Source of the DNA: Candidatus Omnitrophica bacterium UBA6233
Lineage (GTDB): Bacteria > Omnitrophota > Gorgyraeia > Gygaellales > Profunditerraquicolaceae
Length of the DNA stretch: 64,000 bases
NCBI GenBank assembly: GCA_002440965.1
Contig: DJWJ01000026.1
Location: 81,492-145,491 of the forward strand
Reading direction: 5' to 3'
Below are positions 57,070 through 63,752 of this stretch, piece after piece (position 1 is the stretch's first letter; each line of letters opens with the position of its first letter). The translations under genes were made by a program, and so were the position numbers. The notes beneath the pieces were generated by a model. It did not search any database. It was given only the letters and a program-made list of their open reading frames with translations, and had not been told where the DNA came from.

Positions 57070-57195
57070 TTTATTTTTCTATAGTATTAAAAAATAAATT
57101 AGAAGTTCCCCTTACCCCATTAACCTTTTCCGATTTTCTGAGTCTTTCTTTCATAGTGTTTTATAAAACCTTTGTAAAATTCTTTATTAAGCCTT

Positions 57196-57247
57196 GCTAA
57201 AATAAATCCGGGCTGTCAAATATCTCGTCGGTAATTCGGCAGCCCGG
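57196..57247 (-). terminator. Putative riboswitch-controlled intrinsic terminator
   Basis: CCGGGCTG, the 3' strand of the aptamer (57247-57240), is perfectly complementary to CAGCCCGG (57215-57208), and the second arm is followed by ATTTATTTTA on the transcript. When the aptamer is folded on its ligand, the first arm is occupied and this hairpin cannot form. The arrangement therefore predicts an ON switch: c-di-GMP permits read-through into the giant gene. The U-tract is interrupted, so terminator strength is uncertain. Confidence 0.6.
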
Positions 57248-57340
57248 CTATCCTCTTCAACTTCGGTGTTTTATTTCTTCTTAGGATCCGCGGCTTTGCG
57301 TCCTCAAATTTCTTTGAGTTTGCCCTTTCGTTACTCCCTT
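57226..57340 (-). ncRNA. Cyclic-di-GMP-I (GEMM-I) riboswitch aptamer in the leader of the giant gene
   Basis: The minus strand carries the GEMM landmarks in order: AAGGGCAAAC; a hairpin CTCAAA-GAAA-TTTGAG with a GNRA tetraloop; GACGCAAAGCC; a CCTAA element; a second stem closed by ATCCT/AGGAT; and AGCCGGGCTGCCG as the tetraloop-receptor side. GTAA (57334) and TTAC (57231) can close the base stem. GGGCAAAC keeps a G at the position that is G20 in the Vibrio Vc2 aptamer, which favours c-di-GMP over the cGAMP-binding variant. It lies about 160 nt upstream of the giant ORF on the same strand. Known GEMM riboswitches often control adhesion, pili and surface proteins. Confidence 0.9.
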
Positions 57341-57353
57341 CAACTACAACCAA

Positions 57354-57381
57354 AGTATAACACACAGCTCGTCGCTGTCAA
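57354..57381 (-). promoter_or_regulatory. Sigma-70-type promoter of the giant gene
   Basis: On the minus strand a perfect -35 box TTGACA (57381-57376) is separated by 16 bp from TATACT (57359-57354), which matches the -10 consensus at five of six positions. The expected transcript start is near 57346, just before the riboswitch aptamer. The order promoter, aptamer, hairpin, giant ORF makes this the likely main promoter. Confidence 0.8.
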
Positions 57382-57533
57382 GGACAAATTTCGCTTTTTT
57401 TGGTAGCGCTTTCTTGCTGAAAACAGGCTGTCTTTTAGCAAGTTTTTAGGGCTCACTTTTGGCTAATTTTTAGCTACTTTCGGCATTAGAAATGCGCTCT
57501 TGCGGAGCTAAACAGGAGTTCCATTCCAGAGAA

Positions 57534-57550
57534 AAATAGAACCGTCCCTT
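57534..57550 (+). repeat. AAATAGAACCGTCCC repeat, left copy
   Basis: AAATAGAACCGTCCCTT on the plus strand; the reverse complement with one extra C lies at 63982-64000. Together they bracket the four-helix gene, porin and Tad cluster in inverted orientation. Confidence 0.75.
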
Positions 57551-57699
57551 ATTTTCTAGATTGGACATTATTGAGTTAGAATGGACATTAACGAGGATAT
57601 CCTAATCAGATTGGACAATAATTAGCTAGAATAATTGAGGTTGATTAAGTTAGATTTGCTGGTCTGTAACGTCAGTTGTATTAGAGGAAGGTGTTCTTG

Positions 57700-57772
57700 G
57701 GTTAATGACAAATGTCAAAATTCAAAGCTCAAAATTAATTTAAAATTAAAATGACAAAATCCAAAACCTTAA
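57700..57772 (+). repeat. Left inverted flank of the four-helix gene
   Basis: AATGACAAATGTCAAAATTC begins an A-rich stretch repeating CAAAATT and TGACAAA words. The reverse complement of a near-match, AATGTCAAATGACAAAG, lies downstream of the gene at about 58173-58189. Confidence 0.65.
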
Positions 57773-58123
57773 ATGCAAAATAAGAAATACGACCTTGAGG
57801 ATAGAACATTACTATTTGCCAAAGCCTGCATAGACCTATGCAAGCTGTTCATAAGGAATACCATAAATATTGAATTAATAAGCCAGCTTATAAGGTCATC
57901 AAGCTCTGTTGGAGCTAATTACAGGGAAGCTAATGATTCTACGACAAAAAAGGATTTCTATCATCGTATAGGTATATGTAGAAGAGAGGCTAAAGAGAGT
58001 AAATATTGGCTGGAATTGCTGCTGCATTCTAACCAGAATATTTCGGATAACATAGAACCTCTTGTTGATGAAGCTCTGCAATTAGCCAGGATTTTTGCCT
58101 CTATTGTAAAAAATAACCATTAA
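57773..58123 (+). CDS. Four-helix bundle protein (23S rRNA intervening-sequence family)
   Basis: This 116-aa protein opens DLEDRTLLFAKACIDLCK, continues LIRSSSSVGANYREAND (the SGxSVGANYxEA-type motif), then RREAKESKYWLELLLHS, and ends in a helix VDEALQLARIFASIVK. This is the S23/IVS four-helix bundle family, once thought to be linked to 23S rRNA insertions but mostly found alone in intergenic sites. Function is unknown. It is the only plus-strand gene here and is flanked by A-rich inverted repeats, as if it moved in as a cassette. Confidence 0.92.
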   Translation: MQNKKYDLEDRTLLFAKACIDLCKLFIRNTINIELISQLIRSSSSVGANYREANDSTTKKDFYHRIGICRREAKESKYWLELLLHSNQNISDNIEPLVDEALQLARIFASIVKNNH

Positions 58124-58285
58124 TTTTTGTTATTTGGTATTTGTAATTTAGATTTATTTTGAATTTTGGGCTTTGTCATTTGACATTAACTTGTGATTTT
58201 GACTTTTTCTTTTTAACTTTTCAGTTTAAGAAAGAGAAGTTCTATTTTCATTCGGATTTGGGATTTGGAAATTGGGATTTTATTA
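58124..58285 (+). repeat. Right inverted flank and gap before the porin
   Basis: GAATTTTGGGCTTTGTCATT and TGACATT mirror the left flank. The rest is T-rich with no ORF of note. It separates the plus-strand four-helix gene from the 3' end of the minus-strand porin gene. No clear terminator hairpin was found for either gene. Confidence 0.55.
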
Positions 58286-59497
58286 TTAGAAGCTTAAGAG
58301 GAGCCTCAGGCCGCAAACAACTTCGATATCGGCTGACTTATTGGCATTGGGATCGGTAACTATTTGAATGTCCGGAGTCAGAGTAAATGCCGGGTTTAGG
58401 CTGAAATTATAGTAAAACTCGTAGATGGTTTCGCAGCGGCTCGCGCCTTCATTTGCCTGGCGAAAATCCCGGCCCATAATGGATTGGGCAACTGCTACCC
58501 CCAGACAATCGAGTTTACGGCCGGGGATAGGCTCAAGAATCTGCCCGCCGCAAGACCAAAAATATTCGATATCCCTTACCTTTGGATCGGTAAAGCCGTA
58601 ACGTAAAAACAAGGTTATGCGCTGACTCACTGCCTGATCAAAACTAAAAGCCCAGTTTAAACTGTTTGTCTTGGTTCCCTCGCCATCAACGTAGCTTAAT
58701 TTCTCATGATTTATACCGAGGATAAACCGGTAATTTCCTTTTAACGCGCCAAAGCTAGGAGAAAACCCCAGTTCATTGATAAAAAACGCGCTGTTAAATG
58801 CGTCGCTAATTCCTATTTTTGTCGACTCTGCTTTGGCTGTAGCTGCGGCGGCTTGAAAATACATCCATTCATATGGCTTGAAGCTCGCCAGCGCGCCTAT
58901 TCCCTTAGCCGGAAAAGGAATAGTCAGGTTGTTTACTAAAGCGCTGGAGAAAAATTGCGTATCCGCGGAGTTCCCAACCTCATTGCAATCGAACCAATAG
59001 GATAAATCCACTTTTCCCGCGGCAATAGCTACTTTATCCTCAAGCAGCTTCTGTTCCATATACAAAACAGGTATATAAAGGTTGGCGTCATCGCCGGAAT
59101 TGTCGTTAAAAACCGAGAAGGTGGGCAAAAATTTATCCACTCCCTTGCCTCTATCCACTTCGAATTCCACAAACAACTCAGCTCCTTGCCAAAGCCTTTG
59201 CGCCAATTCAAGGTTCCAATACCAAACGCCTGCGCTCTTGCCTTTATCATTTGCGCTCTCCAAGATTGTTTGCTGGGTATAATTTAAAAGGAAGGCAAAC
59301 TTTGTTCCGTATTTCTCCGCAAATTTTTCTCTGGACGCGCTGAAATCCTTAAACCAGCTTTTCTCGCCGGATTCTTTGCTTTTTTCTTCTTCTTGGGAGG
59401 ATATTTCCAGAGGGGTGAGGCTGGCTTCCGAAGAACGCATAGGCGCAGACAGGATTATTAAACCAAGGCCGACATAAATAATCCGGTATTTAATCAT
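58286..59497 (-). CDS. OprB-like carbohydrate-selective porin
   Basis: This 403-aa outer-membrane protein has a signal peptide (MIKYRIIYVGLGLIILSAPM, likely cut after SEA). Alternating beta strands run throughout, such as WYWNLELAQRLWQGAELFVE, YMEQKLLEDKVAIAAGKVDL and ITLFLRYGFTD. The last strand ends in Phe (GLRLLLSF), the usual BAM recognition end. KVDLSYWFDCNEVGNSADTQ and the SxxFNxxFFINELGFSP region match the OprB family, which takes up sugars. The start ATG at 59497 is the first Met. It is last in the minus-strand row after TadC, with a 41-bp gap, and may be cotranscribed with it. Confidence 0.85.
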   Translation of the reverse strand: MIKYRIIYVGLGLIILSAPMRSSEASLTPLEISSQEEEKSKESGEKSWFKDFSASREKFAEKYGTKFAFLLNYTQQTILESANDKGKSAGVWYWNLELAQRLWQGAELFVEFEVDRGKGVDKFLPTFSVFNDNSGDDANLYIPVLYMEQKLLEDKVAIAAGKVDLSYWFDCNEVGNSADTQFFSSALVNNLTIPFPAKGIGALASFKPYEWMYFQAAAATAKAESTKIGISDAFNSAFFINELGFSPSFGALKGNYRFILGINHEKLSYVDGEGTKTNSLNWAFSFDQAVSQRITLFLRYGFTDPKVRDIEYFWSCGGQILEPIPGRKLDCLGVAVAQSIMGRDFRQANEGASRCETIYEFYYNFSLNPAFTLTPDIQIVTDPNANKSADIEVVCGLRLLLSF

Positions 59498-59538
59498 CGA
59501 GCTGCATTATACCAAATATAGGATTAAATAACAAACGG

Positions 59539-60402
59539 TTAGAAACCCGGAACCAACTTGCCTTGGGTAAACTGAAGGAATATCGGGCCGCCGATAATGA
59601 TACCGATTACCGGCATTATGAAGAAGATAAGGGGAAGAAGGATTTTGATTGGCGCCTGTAACGCTATTCTTTCTCCGCGATGGAACCTTTGCGCGCGGGC
59701 GTCTTCAGAGAGTATCGTAAAGGCTTCGGCAACAGGCGAACCCATCCGCTCTGCCTGAATAATTGTCTGCACAAAAGAACTTATCTCGGGTGTATCCAGC
59801 CTGCTTGACATATCTTTTAAGGCCTGGATACGAGGCTTGCCCCATTTTATCTCCTCTAGAACAAGGCCGAATTCCTCATTTATGGGCGTAGTGGGAGTTT
59901 TATCAATCACCCATTTTAAAGCGCTGGAAAAATCCAGGCCGGCTTCGATACAAAGGCCTAACAAATCCACGACTTCCGGGAGCCTGCGGACAATCTGGTC
60001 TTTGCGCTTGGAAACTTTTTGTTTTAAATAAAAATCCGGGCCGATATAACCAATGGCCAAGGCAACCACAATATATACCGGGTCAACCTTGCCTAAAGCA
60101 ACCGGAGTAAGCAAGGCTAATCCTATCATTATGAATATCTTCAGGTTAAAAAATCCTTCGGGGCTGATATTTGTGTGGCTGGCTTCGATCATCTTCTTCA
60201 GCTTGGGGTAAATCCTCGCCTGCTCGATAAACGCCCGGGTAGGCAGGATACGCGACAATAAAACGCCGGAATTGGAACGCTTGGGAATCGGGGTTAATTG
60301 CGATAAGCGGCTGCCGGCCCGGCTGTCCCTCTGGCCAAAACCCAAGCTCCAGACAATTAACCCTAAAGCTAAAATGATAAAAAGATAAATAAGTATTTCC
60401 AT
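59539..60402 (-). CDS. tadC: TadC, inner-membrane platform protein of the Tad pilus
   Basis: This 287-aa protein has an N-terminal membrane helix (LIYLFIILALGLIVWSLGF), two helices around residues 90-130, and a C-terminal pair (PIKILLPLIFFIMPVIGIII). The T2SSF/GspF cytoplasmic domain (RRLPEVVDLLGLCIEAGLDF, ALKDMSSRLDTPEISSFVQT, ERMGSPVAEAFTILSEDARA) is intact. TadC and TadB form the membrane base on which the ATPase TadA builds Flp pili. It starts 1 bp after TadB ends, so the two are translationally coupled. TadA itself is not in the window. Confidence 0.9.
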   Translation of the reverse strand: MEILIYLFIILALGLIVWSLGFGQRDSRAGSRLSQLTPIPKRSNSGVLLSRILPTRAFIEQARIYPKLKKMIEASHTNISPEGFFNLKIFIMIGLALLTPVALGKVDPVYIVVALAIGYIGPDFYLKQKVSKRKDQIVRRLPEVVDLLGLCIEAGLDFSSALKWVIDKTPTTPINEEFGLVLEEIKWGKPRIQALKDMSSRLDTPEISSFVQTIIQAERMGSPVAEAFTILSEDARAQRFHRGERIALQAPIKILLPLIFFIMPVIGIIIGGPIFLQFTQGKLVPGF

Positions 60403-60403
60403 A

Positions 60404-61249
60404 TTAAATATTTATGATACTGAATTTGCGGATTAAAAACATACCAATAATCTGTAAGAATACTGCCGCAACTAAAAGCATCCTGCCGATATCGCTGGTC
60501 AGCATTATATCGAAATGATGCTTGTTCACCGAAAGGACCCAGAGGACAAAGAGAATCGGCAGAAACGACATAATCGCTCCCTGCATTCTTCCCTGAAGAG
60601 TAAGGGTTTTAATGTTTTCTTTAAGTTTGCGGTTATCTCTTATAGTGGTGGTCAGACGGCTAAAAACTTTCGTCAATTCACCTCCGGTTTCCCGGGCGAC
60701 TAACAACGCGTTAACCACCAAACCCAGTTCTTCGATGTTCATTCTTTTGTTTAATCTTACGAGGCTCTCTTCAAAAGGTATGCCCATCTTGTTTTCTTTA
60801 AGTAACAGGCCTAATTCCTGGCTCATCGGCGCCGGCATTTCTTCCACCAAAACCTCAAAACCCTGCAACAAGCTTAAGCCGCCTTTTAGACAGCTCGAAA
60901 GCATACCTATGGTATCTAAAAGCTGGTCGTTAAATTTCTGTTTCCTGCGGGCCAAACGAATCTTCAGGATAAAGTTAGGTATGGCTAAACCTATGGCACC
61001 GCCGATTATAGCGGGGATTAAAGATTGAGAAAAAAAATAACCAGCCATAGCAAAAACCACCGGAAGAATGAAATAAAGCTGGGCAATGGCTTTGGGGCTT
61101 TTGTCGCCGAACATCTGGTCCATTTGCTTGGCGACTTTAACTTCTTTTTCCGCCTGCCACGCCCTTAGCTGTTTCAAGAACAACGGAAAAATACTTATGG
61201 CAATTAAAACTACCGAACCCATAATCAAAAGGCCGAGTAATATTATCAT
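60404..61249 (-). CDS. tadB: TadB, inner-membrane platform protein of the Tad pilus
   Basis: This 281-aa GspF-type membrane protein has a first helix at residues 1-25 (IILLGLLIMGSVVLIAISIF), a pair around residues 55-95 (AQLYFILPVVFAMAGYFFSQ) and a C-terminal pair. The cytoplasmic GspF domain contains FNDQLLDTIGMLSSCLKGGL, LQGFEVLVEEMP, LARETGGELTKVFSRLTTTI and ENIKTLTLQGRMQGAIMSFL, as in TadB. It lies immediately upstream of TadC and 15 bp downstream of the small pilin-like gene. Confidence 0.92.
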   Translation of the reverse strand: MIILLGLLIMGSVVLIAISIFPLFLKQLRAWQAEKEVKVAKQMDQMFGDKSPKAIAQLYFILPVVFAMAGYFFSQSLIPAIIGGAIGLAIPNFILKIRLARRKQKFNDQLLDTIGMLSSCLKGGLSLLQGFEVLVEEMPAPMSQELGLLLKENKMGIPFEESLVRLNKRMNIEELGLVVNALLVARETGGELTKVFSRLTTTIRDNRKLKENIKTLTLQGRMQGAIMSFLPILFVLWVLSVNKHHFDIMLTSDIGRMLLVAAVFLQIIGMFLIRKFSIINI

Positions 61250-61264
61250 ATTTTCGTATTAACC

Positions 61265-61447
61265 TTATTTTGAAGAAGGGGTATATTGCTCCCCGGTTCC
61301 CAAAACATCTCCTGCCTGCCTCAACCTGCCCTGCAAACTTCTTTTGTAATAGGCTCCCATAGCGATAAATACCGTCACAAGCAAGGTTATCACCGCTATA
61401 TATTCTATAACAGATTGGGCTTTATTGGGTAATTTTTTTATTGCCAT
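61265..61447 (-). CDS. Small Flp-pilin-like protein
   Basis: This is a 60-aa protein: a short basic leader (MAIKKLPNKA), then QSVIEYIAVITLLVTVFIAM and a polar tail. The Glu at position 5 of the mature part followed by a hydrophobic helix is the hallmark of Flp/TadE-type prepilins cut by TadV-like peptidases, here before QSVIEY. It overlaps the end of the upstream gene by 26 bp. It may be the major pilin or a minor one. Confidence 0.75.
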   Translation of the reverse strand: MAIKKLPNKAQSVIEYIAVITLLVTVFIAMGAYYKRSLQGRLRQAGDVLGTGEQYTPSSK

Positions 61448-62240
61448 GATAAGTTACCAAGATAGTGGTTTTATCGAAAGACAGTTCTGAACCCTGTCCT
61501 TCTGCAGCTAATCTTTTAGCCATAGACTCATCTATCCTTCCAGCTCCCTGGTAGATTTTTATGATACAACTTTCTCCGTCGGTTCTGCGGAACGTCAGGC
61601 CGGCTTTGCTTGACACAATCTTAATATCGGAACCGGATGTTTCTCCTGCCGACTTGCGGCATTCCGGGCAATCTTTTGTCTCTGTTGTTATGGGTGTTTC
61701 ACTAGAAAGTTTCCATCCGTAGCCAAGCATAGCGGATTTAAAAAAGAAAGTTACCTCATTAATACTCTTGGCAGTATTATAAGAAGCAGAGAGGCCGGCC
61801 GGAGTTTCAAAAAGAAAATTCTGCTTGCTTCCGGGATAAACCGGCATAAAATCCAGTTTATCCGGAGTGTCTTTACTGGAAGCCAGCACATCTTCTTTAG
61901 TGGGCATCTTGGCGGTAGTAATGCTAAATTGCGTTTTATTGTCTTTGCCCAGCCGCGGGTTAACCACGATAATAGCCATATATCCGTCTTTCGAATACGC
62001 TCCTTTTTTCTGTTCAGCCCAGCCTTCGCGAGCCATCTCTTTTTTATACATCGCGTTGATCTTATCCTTGGAGAATAAAGTAGTATAAATCTGGATAGTA
62101 GTCTGGGTGAAACCGGAGTTGGAATTCTTTTCCGAGACCTTGACAGCGTCGGGCGGCAAAGGAAGGCTTAAATCTTCGGCTTGCAGAAAACTAAAAACCC
62201 CGAAGCTAAAAAACAAAACTGCGCAGATAATCGCTCTCAT
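61422..62240 (-). CDS. Secreted protein of unknown function in the Tad cluster
   Basis: This 272-aa protein has a signal peptide (MRAIICAVLFFSFGVFSFLQ, likely cut at LQA|ED), followed by two similar halves, each with a Pro-rich start (LPLPPDAVKV; MPVYPGSKQN). The halves then read SGFTQTTIQIYTTLFSKDKI and PAGLSASYNTAKSINEVTFF, patterns like DUF4892- or ABC-type periplasmic helper domains. A CPECRK motif at about residue 190 may bind metal. ATG at 62240 has a strong ribosome site (AAAAGGAG). I do not recognise the family; its place suggests a role in pilus assembly or processing. Confidence 0.8.
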   Translation of the reverse strand: MRAIICAVLFFSFGVFSFLQAEDLSLPLPPDAVKVSEKNSNSGFTQTTIQIYTTLFSKDKINAMYKKEMAREGWAEQKKGAYSKDGYMAIIVVNPRLGKDNKTQFSITTAKMPTKEDVLASSKDTPDKLDFMPVYPGSKQNFLFETPAGLSASYNTAKSINEVTFFFKSAMLGYGWKLSSETPITTETKDCPECRKSAGETSGSDIKIVSSKAGLTFRRTDGESCIIKIYQGAGRIDESMAKRLAAEGQGSELSFDKTTILVTYHGNKKITQ

Positions 62241-62254
62241 TCTTTTCTCCTTTT

Positions 62255-63742
62255 TTATTTCGTCTCCGTTATCTTGGCGTCATAGGTTGATTCGAAATTC
62301 CCCACGTCTCCGCCGGAAAAACTGGCTTTGCTGCTGCTGGTTAGCGTCGGGTAACTGGTAGCCATAATCCCGGAGCTGGTTCCGGGATGCTGCTGGGTTG
62401 TCTTACAGATAGTATACCAGTAAGGCATAATTACCTCGGCAATCCGGACAATCAACAGGTCGCTGACAGCCTGACAAGGCTGGCAGGATTCCAAGTCGTC
62501 GTCTTCATCGTTGCGGCAGGGCTTACAAGTCTGGCAATTCTTTATCGATGTGGTGCCATCCGGATACCAGTCATCATAGGCTTTATCATTATTGTTTTGT
62601 AAAAAATAAGTCGAGGCTAAGCCGGAAATTATTACGACTTCCGCAAGTAGATGTGCAATTTCCAAAATCTTAAGTAAGGTGCCTGCCTTTGCATATTCAT
62701 ACCATTGAGCAGCGCAACATCCATAGTTTTGCGCCGAGCAACACGCGCAATCAATAACCATTATCACAGTATGTGTAAAAACAAGGATAAAGCTAACCGC
62801 CATTTGCACCAAGACTATAGCTGTGCTATTCAATATCCCGGCAACTAATGACGACTGGCTAATAACATCATCCAGCAAATCAATAATCTCCGAATAACTG
62901 CCTGTAGTATGCTGGACTTCATAAGAAGTTATTTTGGGCAAATCCAAGGTAACCGTAACCGTGTGCTCCTGCGCAACCTTATCCTGCCAAGAGTAAACCC
63001 CATCCTTAGCCGGTTTTGCCAGTATCCAGTCGTCGATACCGCCGCTATCGGCGGTAAATGAAGACATCCACAGGCTGAATTCATCATTCTGGGTATCTGC
63101 AAGCTTAGGGGATATACAGCTATTCGAAAAAGCGTAAGTGAATCCGGAATTATAGGAGCTTTCGTAAGCGCTATCCATAGAAACTACGCTATTACAAAAG
63201 GCTTTCCATTGGGATTCATGAAACGACTCTGTAGTCGACTCCATAACTTGAGCGCAATAGTTAAAAGCCAAAAGCGCCTGATAAGCTTGCTCAAGTGCGA
63301 AAGCGGCGGCGGTCTCAATAGCCGCAATCCTCAATCCGGTGGCCCAAACTGAACACATTACCGGATAGCTGCCAATAGCACCTTCCATCAACGCAATAGC
63401 CACAAGCGAATACATTATAGCTTCATTTAGATAATCCTGCGCTTCCAAATAGGTAACTTCATAGTTAGAAATATAGGCGATATCAAAACTATCTTCCATA
63501 TTCGCGTTGGCTTGGGCGAGATTATTAAAGGCGGTGGCGTAAATCGAGGCTGCTGCCAACGAACCAGCGTCGGCAGCATTGGCAGAACAGGTTTTATCCA
63601 AAGAGACCCTGCCAATATTGATTGTGGCGATGGCGGCAATCAACAGGATAACCAGAACTACAAGTAAAAAAGGAGTGATCTGGCCGGATACCCCGCTCCT
63701 TTTCTTAAATTGTCTATTTTCGCTAAACCAAGCAAAAAACAA
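62255..63742 (-). CDS. TadG-like pilus assembly protein
   Basis: The 495-aa product has one N-terminal membrane helix in the TadE/TadG-type setting SGQITPFLLVVLVILLIAAI, then VSLDKTCSANAADAGSLAAA, matching the TadG signature in which a Tyr/Asp-rich stretch is followed by AADAAALAAA. Several later hydrophobic helices (for example LVQMAVSFILVFTHTVIMVI, near residue 310) and two CxxCxxC-type clusters (NCQTCKPC and SCQPC, near residues 395-420) are unusual for TadG. The start is TTG at 63742 with AAAGGGGA spaced a few bases upstream. No von Willebrand domain was recognised. Confidence 0.75.
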   Translation of the reverse strand: MFFAWFSENRQFKKRSGVSGQITPFLLVVLVILLIAAIATINIGRVSLDKTCSANAADAGSLAAASIYATAFNNLAQANANMEDSFDIAYISNYEVTYLEAQDYLNEAIMYSLVAIALMEGAIGSYPVMCSVWATGLRIAAIETAAAFALEQAYQALLAFNYCAQVMESTTESFHESQWKAFCNSVVSMDSAYESSYNSGFTYAFSNSCISPKLADTQNDEFSLWMSSFTADSGGIDDWILAKPAKDGVYSWQDKVAQEHTVTVTLDLPKITSYEVQHTTGSYSEIIDLLDDVISQSSLVAGILNSTAIVLVQMAVSFILVFTHTVIMVIDCACCSAQNYGCCAAQWYEYAKAGTLLKILEIAHLLAEVVIISGLASTYFLQNNNDKAYDDWYPDGTTSIKNCQTCKPCRNDEDDDLESCQPCQAVSDLLIVRIAEVIMPYWYTICKTTQQHPGTSSGIMATSYPTLTSSSKASFSGGDVGNFESTYDAKITETK

Positions 63743-63752
63743 GTTTTCCCCT

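Larger units (their letters stand above)
57382..57772. other. Intergenic region with short dispersed repeats
   Basis: No gene is seen. Three degenerate copies of TTGGACATTA lie at 57561, 57581 and 57611 (the last TTGGACAATA), spaced 20 and 30 bp. AAATAGAACCGTCCCTT at 57534 also occurs inverted at the right window edge. The end (57705-57772) is A-rich with AATGACAAATGTCAAAATTC, which is mirrored after the next gene. The pattern looks like remnants of mobile repeats. Confidence 0.6.

Noticed and set aside
1..57069. Stop-codon recoding as the reason for the huge ORF
   Set aside because: The frame lacks all three stop codons, and the neighbouring genes end at normal stops at sensible lengths, so recoding is not needed.
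57899..58081. 60-aa minus-strand ORF inside the four-helix gene
   Set aside because: It is antisense to a well recognised family and has no supporting features.
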